This document shows positions 43,425 to 51,700 of a DNA stretch of 64,000 nt, one piece after another (position 1 is the stretch's first letter; every line of letters starts with the position of its first letter). The notes below the pieces were generated by a model. The model was not told the DNA's origin and made no database searches. It saw nothing but the letters and a program-made list of their open reading frames with translations. The DNA is from an uncultured Dialister sp. Lineage in GTDB: Bacteria; Bacillota; Negativicutes; Veillonellales; Dialisteraceae. The position numbers and the translations under genes are program-made. The stretch covers positions 62,001-126,000 of the forward strand of contig UQJW01000004.1 of assembly GCA_900541485.1 (NCBI GenBank). Direction: 5' to 3'.

Positions 43425-43453
43425 TTGATTTAGGATATACTTACCTATATAAT
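43425..43453 (+). promoter_or_regulatory. Predicted promoter of the DtxR-type regulator
   Basis: TTGATT (43425-43430), a 17-base spacer and TATAAT (43448-43453) lie about 95 bases upstream of the start. TTAAGTTACC and GTTAAGTTTTC stand on either side of it, but no clear DtxR palindrome is visible. Confidence 0.5.
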
Positions 43454-43548
43454 AAATAAAAAGTTAAGTTTTCATACTTACGGAGTATATAAAATTGGGA
43501 GAAGGAAGAAAGTAAAGAAACGAAAAGTTTCGGAGGGAGGGATGACCT

Positions 43549-44193
43549 ATGACATCAGGAAAGGAAGATTACTTAAAGGCGATTTACATCATCAGTGAAG
43601 ACCATGAACTGGTATCCAATAAGGAATTATCCGACATGCTCCACGTATCGCCGCCGTCAGTCAGTGAAATGATTACAAAACTGCAAAAAGAAGGCTATGT
43701 GGATTACACGGCTTACAAAGGCAGCAAGATGACAAAAAAAGGCCGCCGGGAAGCGGGAAAATTATTCCGTTTCCATGCACTGTGGGAAGTTTTTCTGGTG
43801 GATAAATTGAATTTCTCATGGAGTGAAGCCCATGAACAGGCAGACGGTCTGGAACATCAGACGGGAGAAAAGTTGGCTGAGCGCCTCGATGAATATTTGG
43901 GCCGGCCGAAACATTGCCCCCACGGCGATCCGATTCCCGATGCCGCAGGAAATCGCGAAGGTCTCACGACCCGCCGTCTTTCCGACGTGGAAACCGGAGA
44001 AGAAACACGAATCCGCCGTATGGTGGAAGACTACAACCTCATGGACTATCTGCAAAGCAAAGGAATTTATGCGGATATGCCGGTTAAAGTCAAAGGGAAA
44101 GAGCCTTATGAAGGACCGATAACGGTGGAAACCGAAAAAGGAGATATTTCCATCAGCTATAAAGCAGCCCTGCAAATTTTTGTCGACGACTAA
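43549..44193 (+). CDS. DtxR/IdeR-family metal-dependent repressor
   Basis: A 214-residue iron- or manganese-sensing repressor. The winged helix reads NKELSDMLHVSPPSVSEMITKLQKEGYV (about residues 24-52), the dimer and metal domain has FRFHALWEVFLVDKLNFSWSEAHEQADGLEH and PKHCPHGDPIP, and the last 70 residues form an SH3-like FeoA domain. That extra domain makes it DtxR/IdeR-like, not the shorter MntR. GGAGGGAGGG lies upstream. Target genes are not apparent here; metal transporters of the window (cadA, importer) are distant. Confidence 0.85.
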   Translation: MTSGKEDYLKAIYIISEDHELVSNKELSDMLHVSPPSVSEMITKLQKEGYVDYTAYKGSKMTKKGRREAGKLFRFHALWEVFLVDKLNFSWSEAHEQADGLEHQTGEKLAERLDEYLGRPKHCPHGDPIPDAAGNREGLTTRRLSDVETGEETRIRRMVEDYNLMDYLQSKGIYADMPVKVKGKEPYEGPITVETEKGDISISYKAALQIFVDD

Positions 44194-44198
44194 GAGAT

Positions 44199-44225
44199 AA
44201 AGAGCCTTGCGGGGCTCTTTTTTTA
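44199..44225 (+). terminator. Terminator after the DtxR-type gene
   Basis: AGAGCC pairs with GGCTCT across a TTGCGG-type loop and is followed by a run of seven to eight T. Confidence 0.85.
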
Positions 44226-44319
44226 TTTCATCTGGTTATATGAAAAAATTGATTTTTGATAATTTATATATATTCAAATCTTCCTTATAATAAAAGAAAC
44301 CTTACAAGGAGGAATGAAT

Positions 44320-45120
44320 ATGTATAAAGCAATGACCATTGCCGGCTCGGATACGAGCGGCGGCGCCGGTATGGAAGCCGATTTGAAAACATTTCAGGAA
44401 ATGTCCGTATACGGTATGGTAGCTCTCACCTGCATCGTTGCGGAAAATCCCGATAACGACTGGGCTCATGAAATTTATCCTATCGAAACACCGGTGATTG
44501 AAAAGCAGATTCACACCATTTTCGGAGGTATCGGTGCCGATGCCATGAAAACGGGCATGCTCGGAAGCCGCGACTTGGTGGAACTGGTCGCCGATACGAT
44601 TGACAAGTACCGTTTGGAAAAAACCGTCATCGATCCCGTCATGGTCTGCAAAGGAATCGATACCATCATGGTCCCCGAAGCGGCAGAAGCCATCAAAGAA
44701 ATACTGGTAAGCCGTGCGTATCTCATGACCCCCAACCTTTTGGAAGCCGCCTATCTGGCCGGTATGGAGCGGATAGAAACCATAGACGATATGAAAGAAG
44801 CGGCCGCACGCATTTGTGATAAAGGCTGCCGCCATGTAGTCGTCAAAGCAGGCGACCGTTTACCGGGAAATGAAGCGGTAGAAATTTTTTACGACGGAAA
44901 CACATTTACGGAAAAACGGCACCCGAAACTGGAAGGCGTGTATAATCATGGAGCAGGCTGCACATTTTCTGCCGCCATCACGGCAGGACTTTCCAAAGGA
45001 CTTCCCGTAAAAGAAGCAGTCCTCGGAGCAGAAACCTTTACCGAAGCGGCCATTAAAAAATCTTTCCGAATTAATCAATGGGCAGGTGCCCTTTTCCATG
45101 CGGCATGGAGAGAAAAATAA
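44320..45120 (+). CDS. pdxK: Pyridoxine/pyridoxal kinase (PdxK of the ThiD-like type)
   Basis: A 266-residue ribokinase-fold kinase. MTIAGSDTSGGAGMEADLKTFQE, VIDPVMVCKGIDTI, LMTPNLLEAAYLAGM and NHGAGCTFSAAITAGLSKG give the substrate and ATP/anion-hole sites; Cys in GAGCTFSA is the second-lid Cys of the ThiD-type group. As a whole it resembles the Bacillus PdxK that evolved from ThiD, down to the FRINQWAG ending. ATG 44320 has GGAGG seven bases upstream; the ATG two codons earlier is too close. HMP(-P) kinase activity cannot be excluded. Flanked by its own terminator. Confidence 0.82.
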   Translation: MYKAMTIAGSDTSGGAGMEADLKTFQEMSVYGMVALTCIVAENPDNDWAHEIYPIETPVIEKQIHTIFGGIGADAMKTGMLGSRDLVELVADTIDKYRLEKTVIDPVMVCKGIDTIMVPEAAEAIKEILVSRAYLMTPNLLEAAYLAGMERIETIDDMKEAAARICDKGCRHVVVKAGDRLPGNEAVEIFYDGNTFTEKRHPKLEGVYNHGAGCTFSAAITAGLSKGLPVKEAVLGAETFTEAAIKKSFRINQWAGALFHAAWREK

Positions 45121-45127
45121 AGAACCG

Positions 45128-45163
45128 GAAAATCTGTTTTCCTTTGGGAAGGCAGATTTTTTT
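45128..45163 (+). terminator. Terminator after pdxK
   Basis: AAATCTGTTTTCC pairs with GGGAAGGCAGATTT around TTT and is followed by more T. It prevents pdxK transcripts from entering the T-box cassette. Confidence 0.82.
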
Positions 45164-45221
45164 GTGGAAAAAGCAGATACGGCAAGAAAAAATCACGAAA
45201 AAATTTTTTACGTCCAAACGC

Positions 45222-45251
45222 TTGACAACGATTAAGCACTCGTGATATAGT
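45222..45251 (+). promoter_or_regulatory. Promoter of the metQ T-box transcript
   Basis: A consensus TTGACA (45222-45227), an 18-base spacer and TATAGT (45246-45251). The same promoter is present in the left arm on the minus strand. Confidence 0.8.
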
Positions 45252-45257
45252 TACCTC

Positions 45258-45526
45258 AACTTACATAAAGACGATGATAAGAAGAGTAAGTCACTGTATC
45301 TGCCAAAGAGAGCTCCTGTCCGGTGAAAGGGAGCGCAGAGAAAATGACCGAACATGGCCTTGGAGTCTGGCATGCCGAATCGTGAAGCAGCCCGGGATCT
45401 CCCGTTATAGAGATGCGGTATCAAGGCATCAGCCGGCGTACCTACAAAGGTCTGTATGGTGACATATAGACGAAATTGGGTGGTAACACGGATCTCCGTC
45501 CCTTTACAGGGAGGGAGTTTTTTTAT
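45258..45526 (+). promoter_or_regulatory. Methionine T-box leader upstream of metQ
   Basis: A complete T-box riboswitch: AGAGAGCTCC and GGTGAAAGGGAGC in stem I, a specifier ATG at 45354-45356 followed by GCCTTGGAG, the T-box TGGGTGGTAACACGG at 45477-45491, and a terminator stem CTCCGTCCC/GGGAGGGAG with seven T. The Met codon agrees with the MetQ lipoprotein gene downstream, so the leader should raise metQ expression when tRNA-Met is uncharged. Confidence 0.9.
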
Positions 45527-45596
45527 TTCCCTAAATTCCGCATTTCTGCATAAGTTATTTCAAATTCATCATTTTATTCAAAAAGGAGACATCATC

Positions 45597-46415
45597 ATGA
45601 ACCTGAAAAAAACAATCGCCGTTTCCCTCGCCGCACTGGCTTGCACCGCCATCATCACAGGCTGCGGGCAAAATGAAAAAAATACCGCCGGAGAAAAAAC
45701 GGAAATCAAAGTAGGCACCGTTCCGGGATACTCCGAACAAGTCGTCGAATTTGTTGCGAAAGAAGCGGAAAAAGAAGGACTCAAAGTCACCATCGTTCCC
45801 TTCTCCGACTACGTCACGCCGAACCAGGCCCTCGCCCAGGGAGACACCGACCTCAACTCCTTCCAGCACGGTCCTTTCCTTAACGCCTTTAACGAAAAGA
45901 ACGGCACTCACATCGTAGCCATAGGAAATACCTACCTCGCACCGCTCCGTCTTTTTTCCAACAAATACAAATCCGTCAATGACCTTCCCGACGGTGCTTC
46001 CATTGCAATCCCCAATGACCCCTCCAACGGCGGCAGAGCCCTTCTTCTCCTCGAAAAGAACGGCCTCATCAAGCTGAAAGAAGGAACGGACCCCGTCAAA
46101 GCCGTCATTTCCGACATAGCGGAAAATCCGAAACACCTGAACCTCATCGAACTCGAAGCACCCCAACTCCCGCGGGCACTCGAAGACTGTGACGGCTCCG
46201 TCATCAACGGCGGCTACGTCGTATCCGCAGGCCTTGACCCGAAAAGCGCCATTGCCGAAGAAGACAATACGAGCCCTTACGTAAATATCATCGCCGCCAA
46301 CGAAAAAGACAAAGACAATCTGGCATATAAGAAATTCGTAAAAATCTTCCAAACCGACGCCACCAGAAAATACATAGAAGACAACTTCCAAGTCACCCTC
46401 GTTCCTGCCTTCTGA
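45597..46415 (+). CDS. metQ: Methionine-binding lipoprotein MetQ
   Basis: A 272-residue NlpA-family lipoprotein of the methionine ABC importer. The signal ends in IITGCG (lipid Cys at about residue 24); VGTVPGYSEQVVEFVAKEAEKEGL, DLNSFQHGPFLNAFN and IAIPNDPSNGGRALLLLE are NlpA/MetQ segments. ATG 45597 with AAGGAG upstream is chosen over the long in-frame extension into the T-box. No metN or metI gene is next to it, so the ATPase and permease must be encoded elsewhere. The C-rich, G-poor third positions are typical of a highly expressed gene here. Confidence 0.92.
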   Translation: MNLKKTIAVSLAALACTAIITGCGQNEKNTAGEKTEIKVGTVPGYSEQVVEFVAKEAEKEGLKVTIVPFSDYVTPNQALAQGDTDLNSFQHGPFLNAFNEKNGTHIVAIGNTYLAPLRLFSNKYKSVNDLPDGASIAIPNDPSNGGRALLLLEKNGLIKLKEGTDPVKAVISDIAENPKHLNLIELEAPQLPRALEDCDGSVINGGYVVSAGLDPKSAIAEEDNTSPYVNIIAANEKDKDNLAYKKFVKIFQTDATRKYIEDNFQVTLVPAF

Positions 46416-46417
46416 TC

Positions 46418-46446
46418 AAAAAAAGACGCCCCACACGGCGTCTTTT
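46418..46446. terminator. Terminator after metQ
   Basis: AAAAGACGCC pairs with GGCGTCTTTT across the loop CCACAC, with T-tracts on both sides. Confidence 0.9.
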
Positions 46447-46525
46447 ATCATGTCATGACTTGACGGAAAATGTTTTTTACAACGCATAAATAAGATATAA
46501 TAAAATAAAAAGACTGCAGGAAAAA

Positions 46526-47418
46526 AGTATGAAATCCTGATAACTCTCGCTAAGGTATAATCAAACGGAAACCTGTCTGTACTTGCTCTCGGTTGTAATT
46601 CCCTAATATTTCTCGCTAAGGTATAATTAATGTTGCATCTTCGGCTTGTGATTTTGGTTGTAATTCCCTAATATTTCTCGCTAAGGTATAATTCCTGATT
46701 GGATATGCCGCCGTCATTCCATGTTGTAATTCCCTAATATTTCTCGCTAAGGTATAATTTGTAATTAAGGTCTACGGTCAAACCTTTAGTTGTAATTCCC
46801 TAATATTTCTCGCTAAGGTATAATTAATTCTGCCAAAACTACTGGAGCAAGCAAGTTGTAATTCCCTAATATTTCTCGCTAAGGTATAATTTTATGCACT
46901 TTTCATATCTTTTACCTTTAGTTGTAATTCCCTAATATTTCTCGCTAAGGTATAATCCGTCGCGGGAGTATGTCCGGTACTCTTGTGTTGTAATTCCCTA
47001 ATATTTCTCGCTAAGGTATAATGCACGTCCTTTACACTTGCCATTTTTTGTTGTTGTAATTCCCTAATATTTCTCGCTAAGGTATAATCTTTTCTCCATT
47101 CTTCCCGGAGTTTATCAAGTTGTAATTCCCTAATATTTCTCGCTAAGGTATAATCTCCTATACCGTAACACCCCATGACCATCGGTTGTAATTCCCTAAT
47201 ATTTCTCGCTAAGGTATAATCCCAGTTATCGGAAGCTTATAGAGCTTTTTGTTGTAATTCCCTAATATTTCTCGCTAAGGTATAATCCCAGGTCTCTGTT
47301 TGCTTCCGCTCTCCGGGTTGTAATTCCCTAATATTTCTCGCTAAGGTATAATAACAAATTCGCAAACGTACCACCTTTTTTCGTTGTAATTCCCTAATAT
47401 TTCTCGCTAAGGTATAAT
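46526..47418 (+). CRISPR. Type II-C CRISPR array, 13 spacers
   Basis: Thirteen full 36-base repeats that start GTTGTAATTCCC and end GCTAAGGTATAAT, at 46592, 46657, 46723, 46789, 46855, 46921, 46987, 47053, 47119, 47185, 47251, 47317 and 47383, plus a degenerate one at 46526-46561 that keeps only the last third. Spacers are 30 bases (one of 29, 46628-46656). The GTTGTA start and AAT end match the crRNA orientation of the Neisseria II-C repeats, so crRNAs should be read on the plus strand, toward cas2. Each repeat ends in TATAAT, a perfect -10 box, which suggests one promoter per repeat. The degenerate repeat marks the old end; new spacers should enter near 47418. Confidence 0.97.
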
Positions 47419-47427
47419 ACATACCTC

Positions 47428-47464
47428 AAAAAAGCGTTGCAGCCACTCACTGCAACGCTTTTTT
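47428..47464. terminator. Bidirectional terminator between array and cas2
   Basis: A perfect stem AAAAAAGCGTTGCAG / CTGCAACGCTTTTTT with the loop CCACTCA lies ten bases after the last repeat. It can stop both crRNA precursors from the left and the cas operon from the right. Confidence 0.93.
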
Positions 47465-47518
47465 GCTTGCGGAAAAACAGAAAAATTGTTCCCGTTTCTC
47501 CTTTCATTTTTCATTTTT

Positions 47519-47842
47519 TCAAAAAACAAGGACTTTATTTTCTTTTTCCCCCTCGTCAAGGTCAAGAACTTTCTCACCGCATAAGATTTCCATGGCTTCA
47601 AACTGCCGTTCCGTGATGAGAAGCATCCGCACCGATCCCGACTTCGGAAGCTGTCTCAGCAGGCGTTCCCTGTGGGTATTCGCCGCTTCTATGCCGTTAC
47701 AGAGACGGATATAGATGGAAAACTGCATCATATAGTAGCCGTCATTCAAAAGGAAACTTCTGAACTGCGTGGCCGCCCGTCTTTCCGCCTTGGTCATCAC
47801 CGGTAAGTCAAACATGACAATCAGCCGCATATATCTACTCAT
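47519..47842 (-). CDS. cas2: CRISPR-associated endonuclease Cas2
   Basis: A 107-residue Cas2 that forms the spacer-integration complex with Cas1. It begins MSRYMRLIVMFDLPVMTKAE with the first-strand Asp (FDLPV) typical of Cas2, followed by FRSFLLNDGYYMMQFSIYIR and RLLRQLPKSGSVRMLLITERQF. The start at 47842 overlaps the end of cas1 by eight bases; a second ATG four codons on is possible. The upstream frame extension belongs to the cas1 region and is rejected. Last gene of the cas operon. Confidence 0.93.
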   Translation of the reverse strand: MSRYMRLIVMFDLPVMTKAERRAATQFRSFLLNDGYYMMQFSIYIRLCNGIEAANTHRERLLRQLPKSGSVRMLLITERQFEAMEILCGEKVLDLDEGEKENKVLVF

Positions 47843-48725
47843 AGGAATGAATACGTAGCGGCAATAATTCGGGAAGTAAAAGCATTTCCGACTCCTCCTC
47901 GCAGCACCGGGACAGACTTTGCACCGTCCGCTCGATGGCATAATTGACACCGTGGACTTCTCCGCCCGATAAAATATCGGCATTTAAGAGTTGCACCAGA
48001 CCGCATCTCATCTCTTTTGTCAGCACCTCTTCTTCGCTTTCCCTGTAACGGAACGCATAGAGGTCCACCAGGGGGCGGTACGGCTCGATGAGGTCGTCCG
48101 CCAGATTGAAAGCATTCAGCTCGCTGTGATGAAAAAGACCGAGACTCGGCTCAAATCCGTAGATGGCAAGATACCGGGCAATGGAGGCACGGATAACGGC
48201 ATAGCCGTAGTTTAAGATATCATTCACCGTATCCGGGGTATGACGGATAAAACCGTCTCCGTAGAGTGCCTTGAAATAGAGAGCCGCTGCCGTGCCTTCC
48301 ACATTCGTCGTATCTCCCGATCTGACCCGCGAAATCCATGGTTTCACCACATTTTCTTTTTCGCAAAGTTCGAGACACCGTCCCTGGTTCTTGATTTTTT
48401 GCCGGACCACCTGCTTCCACAGCTGTTTCAGCCGCGGCTTTGACTGGGAAATCTGTTTCCGCACCGTTTTGAGACGGCGGGAGTGGCTGCCGTAGGGAAG
48501 AAGAACGCCTGACGGCATATGCTTTTCATTACAGAAAATGACGACCGTTCCGTTAGCTGCCAGTCGCTCCAGTGCATAGGCGGTCACTTCGGTTTCCCGG
48601 CTGTCCAGCACCAGTGCCGCCAAGTCTTCCACCGGCAACTGATGCAGGTCTTCCGTTTCTATGCAAAGCCGGTTCTTTCTCAGGAAAATGCGGGCCCCGC
48701 TTTCTACAATCGCCTGCCGGTACAT
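47835..48725 (-). CDS. cas1: CRISPR-associated integrase Cas1 (type II)
   Basis: A 296-residue Cas1. The metal-binding residues are E143 in TNVEGTAAALYFKALYG, H199/H200 in LGLFHHSELNAFNLADDL and the following acidic E214 region (IEPYRPLVD). The length and the LPVEDLAALVL N-terminal segment are those of type II Cas1. It starts nine bases after cas9 and overlaps cas2, so the three form one operon in the order cas9-cas1-cas2 without csn2 or cas4, which defines subtype II-C. Confidence 0.96.
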   Translation of the reverse strand: MYRQAIVESGARIFLRKNRLCIETEDLHQLPVEDLAALVLDSRETEVTAYALERLAANGTVVIFCNEKHMPSGVLLPYGSHSRRLKTVRKQISQSKPRLKQLWKQVVRQKIKNQGRCLELCEKENVVKPWISRVRSGDTTNVEGTAAALYFKALYGDGFIRHTPDTVNDILNYGYAVIRASIARYLAIYGFEPSLGLFHHSELNAFNLADDLIEPYRPLVDLYAFRYRESEEEVLTKEMRCGLVQLLNADILSGGEVHGVNYAIERTVQSLSRCCEEESEMLLLPELLPLRIHSYE

Positions 48726-48734
48726 GGCCCCTCC

Positions 48735-51700
48735 TCAGCGGAAGCCCTGCCGCTTTTCTTGTTTCACAACGGAAATATTTCCCAAAATATCAACCTCACA
48801 CTTTTCCATTTGTAAAAGCGTTTTGATACCCATACTTTTTATTCCGTAGCTGTTATCATGATTAATCACGGTAATAGTACCCCCATTTATATCTGCACCT
48901 TTATAATATACATAGGCATCCTTTGTTTTCATCTTAGGCGCCAAGCTTGACCCTTCTGCGGCGGTAAATGAAAGGTCTCTTTTAGCTACCACATGAATCA
49001 TATCATTGGGATAGAGAGAAAAGAGGAAATCCTTATCATCCATCATTTTCCAATTTTCATAGGATTTATCTTGCACAACCGCACGGCAGGGGAGTTCCCT
49101 TTTCACCGTATCGGATACGTAGACGGGGACAAAATAGTAGGCCATTTTTCCTTTTTCATTGACCCCGAAAATATCGATACGAATCCTTATTTTGTTATAG
49201 GCGGCGCCTTCCCCTTTATGGACGGGTACATTCAGGCTTGACTTTTCTATGATTTTTACTTTTTTCACCAACGGACCGGGGGTTCCGTCGGCTTTCGGTT
49301 TATAGAATGGCTCCTTAAAAGCCTCTTCTCCTTTTCCGCCGAAAGCTTCCAGCCGTTTTTTGAGGGCTTCATAGAGGAGACGGTCACTTTCCGGTCTGTA
49401 GTAGCCTTTGATTTCTCCGTTTTCCAACTTCAATTTAGATAGGTCCGTTTTGAGAATGGTGTAGCCGTCTTCTCGTAGTTTACCGCTCCTGACCGTTTCT
49501 TCATGGGCAGCGCCGCGGACCTTTCTTCTCGGCATACGGGAAATGAAAGGTTTTTTAATTTCTCCGACGTTCTCATAAGCAGGCAGACGGAGACGGCGAA
49601 TCGCCTCTTCCGGATCTTCGCTTACCCGGGCTTCCAGCTCCTGCCGGAAACGGGGCCACGGTTCCGGGAAATTATCCTTGTTATGAAATTCCTTTGCTGT
49701 CAAAACTTCACCGGTCTTTTTATCAATCAATTTTGGATTTTCTCTAATCTGGCTGTATCTTGTCACTTTCTGTATCATGCCCTGCGTCGTGACTGCAATG
49801 ACCACCGCATCGACGGCATGGTGGAGGTCTCCGTTTTCACGGATTTTACGAATGCCCAGACGTTTCCGGATATACCCCGTCACGGCTCCGTTCACCGGTA
49901 TGATTCTTCTTTTTCTGTCCGTATATCCCGGTGTAAGCTCCAAAGTATTTCTCAGGTAGTTATAAAGAAAACGGCTGATATACTGGGTATCCTGCAAATG
50001 TCTTTGTTTCCATTCCGCTTCTTCATCACGGCCGTACTTCACACGGAGCAGGTGCTCTCTTTTTTTACTGTCTTTGATTGTAGTTTTTACCCAGGCAATA
50101 AATTTTTCTTTCCGCTCCGGTTTATCCGCCAGGTATTCCATGGGCGTGCGGTTTCCTTTATCTCTGTTTTCCTTTTCAAGGACAAGTACCTTGTTGCGGT
50201 AGGTATCATCAAAGGAACGGCTGTAGGGCAGGATATGGTCGACTTCGGCATAGTTGCCGTCATGGAGCAATCTGTCAACATCAAAGGGTTTCTGGCTGTA
50301 GGCACAACACCCCTGTTGCTGTTCATACAGTTTCCATTTCACGATATCCTGCCCTCTCGGGTTCATTATATGGAACTCTTTTGAAAGGCGTTCTTTGATT
50401 TTTTCATTTTTTGCGTAATTTTCCTTCATTCGGTGGTCCATCGCCGCTCTGTCTTTGAAACTCCGGGCCAGCTCTCTGGCAAGTTCGATATGGACTTCTA
50501 CGGGATTTCCGTATTTTCTTTGTACCGCTTTGATGACTTTCATCGTCTGGGTAACCGCTCTTTTTACGACAGGATTCGTTATATCTTTGATTTTTTTCGC
50601 AGGAGATTCAGTGAGGCCTGCCGAGTCGCAAGCTTTGTAATATTCTTCCCCTTTTTCTAAAAACGGCAGCAGCTTATAGCACGCATATTCCGATAAATGT
50701 CCGAATTTGCTGAATCCGTCTAAATGAGTAATTAATACGTCTGCCACATTGTCTTCTATTCCCTTTTCTGCCAGGGCGGTCCGTATTTTTTTATCATTTT
50801 TGTAGACGGTGAAGGCATAGGCGATGGCGTCGATTTCTTCACGGCTTAATTTTTGGATATAATTCTTTTCTACCTTGTCTAAAGCCCGCCGCATCGCATG
50901 ATAAGGTTTCACCCAGCTGAATTTTACCTTCTTTTCCGCTTCTTCCGTTGTACTGTCAAGCGGATAGGTTACCCCGGAAAAGCGGGTCTCTTCGTCAAGG
51001 CCGGTTATTTGTCTCAAATCATAGTAAGTGATATTTTCTTTGGTCCATGCCAAACCGGCTATTTTATTTTTTTCTTCCGTTTCCAGGCTTCGTTCGATTC
51101 CTTTGCTATTTACACGGATATGGTTGATTTTCTGCCATAAGTTGAACGCCATAAATGCATAGCTTGCTTTCGGTGCTCTTTTTTGGGGCGGTCTGCCGTT
51201 CTTCCCGTCTTCGAAGGTGCAATCGCCTATCATTTTTTCTATCTGGTCCCCTGCATAAGGACTGTTTGCTCCCGGTCCTTCGTCAAAGTTCCGCTGTGCC
51301 GAAAAGATACTGATATATTCGTCTTCAAGGTCTTCTCCCGCAAACGTCTGCCCCAGTTCTCTCTGCGTTTTGAATAATGTCTGTACTTCTTCTTTCAGCA
51401 TGGAACGGCTCACGGTAAACCGGTATGTACCGCCTTTATTTCTTTTGCAGTCTCTGAATTTTTCATCGGAGTAGAGCATGTCGCCGACAGAACGGTAATT
51501 TTCCAAAACTTTCTTATTTTCACCGATGGCGGCGAGCATCAATCCGTCTTCTCCGGATTTCTCATTTTTTCTGTTGGACTGGAACCCTCTGTGCTTGGCA
51601 AAGAAAATAAGAAGTCTTGCCCAGTCGGAAGGGCTGACTTTTTCTGTAAGCGCCCTGTATCTCAACTCATAAATGTCTGTCTTGTGCGGGTTTGTGTAAA

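Larger units (their letters stand above)
45221..45558. repeat. Right arm of a 337-bp inverted repeat
   Basis: Inverted copy of 42937-43273. It begins with C directly before the -35 TTGACA (45222-45227) and ends about 32 bases after the T-run. A 62-codon frame inside each arm translates identically, which shows that at least that part is free of substitutions. Confidence 0.9.

Noticed and set aside
41136..46415. Possible mobile element bounded by the inverted repeats
   Set aside because: No transposase or integrase is encoded between or beside the arms, and the arms contain functional T-box leaders, so a transposon is not supported.
46892..47182. Frames with repeated YTLARNIRELQ units
   Set aside because: They are translations of the CRISPR repeats on the minus strand.
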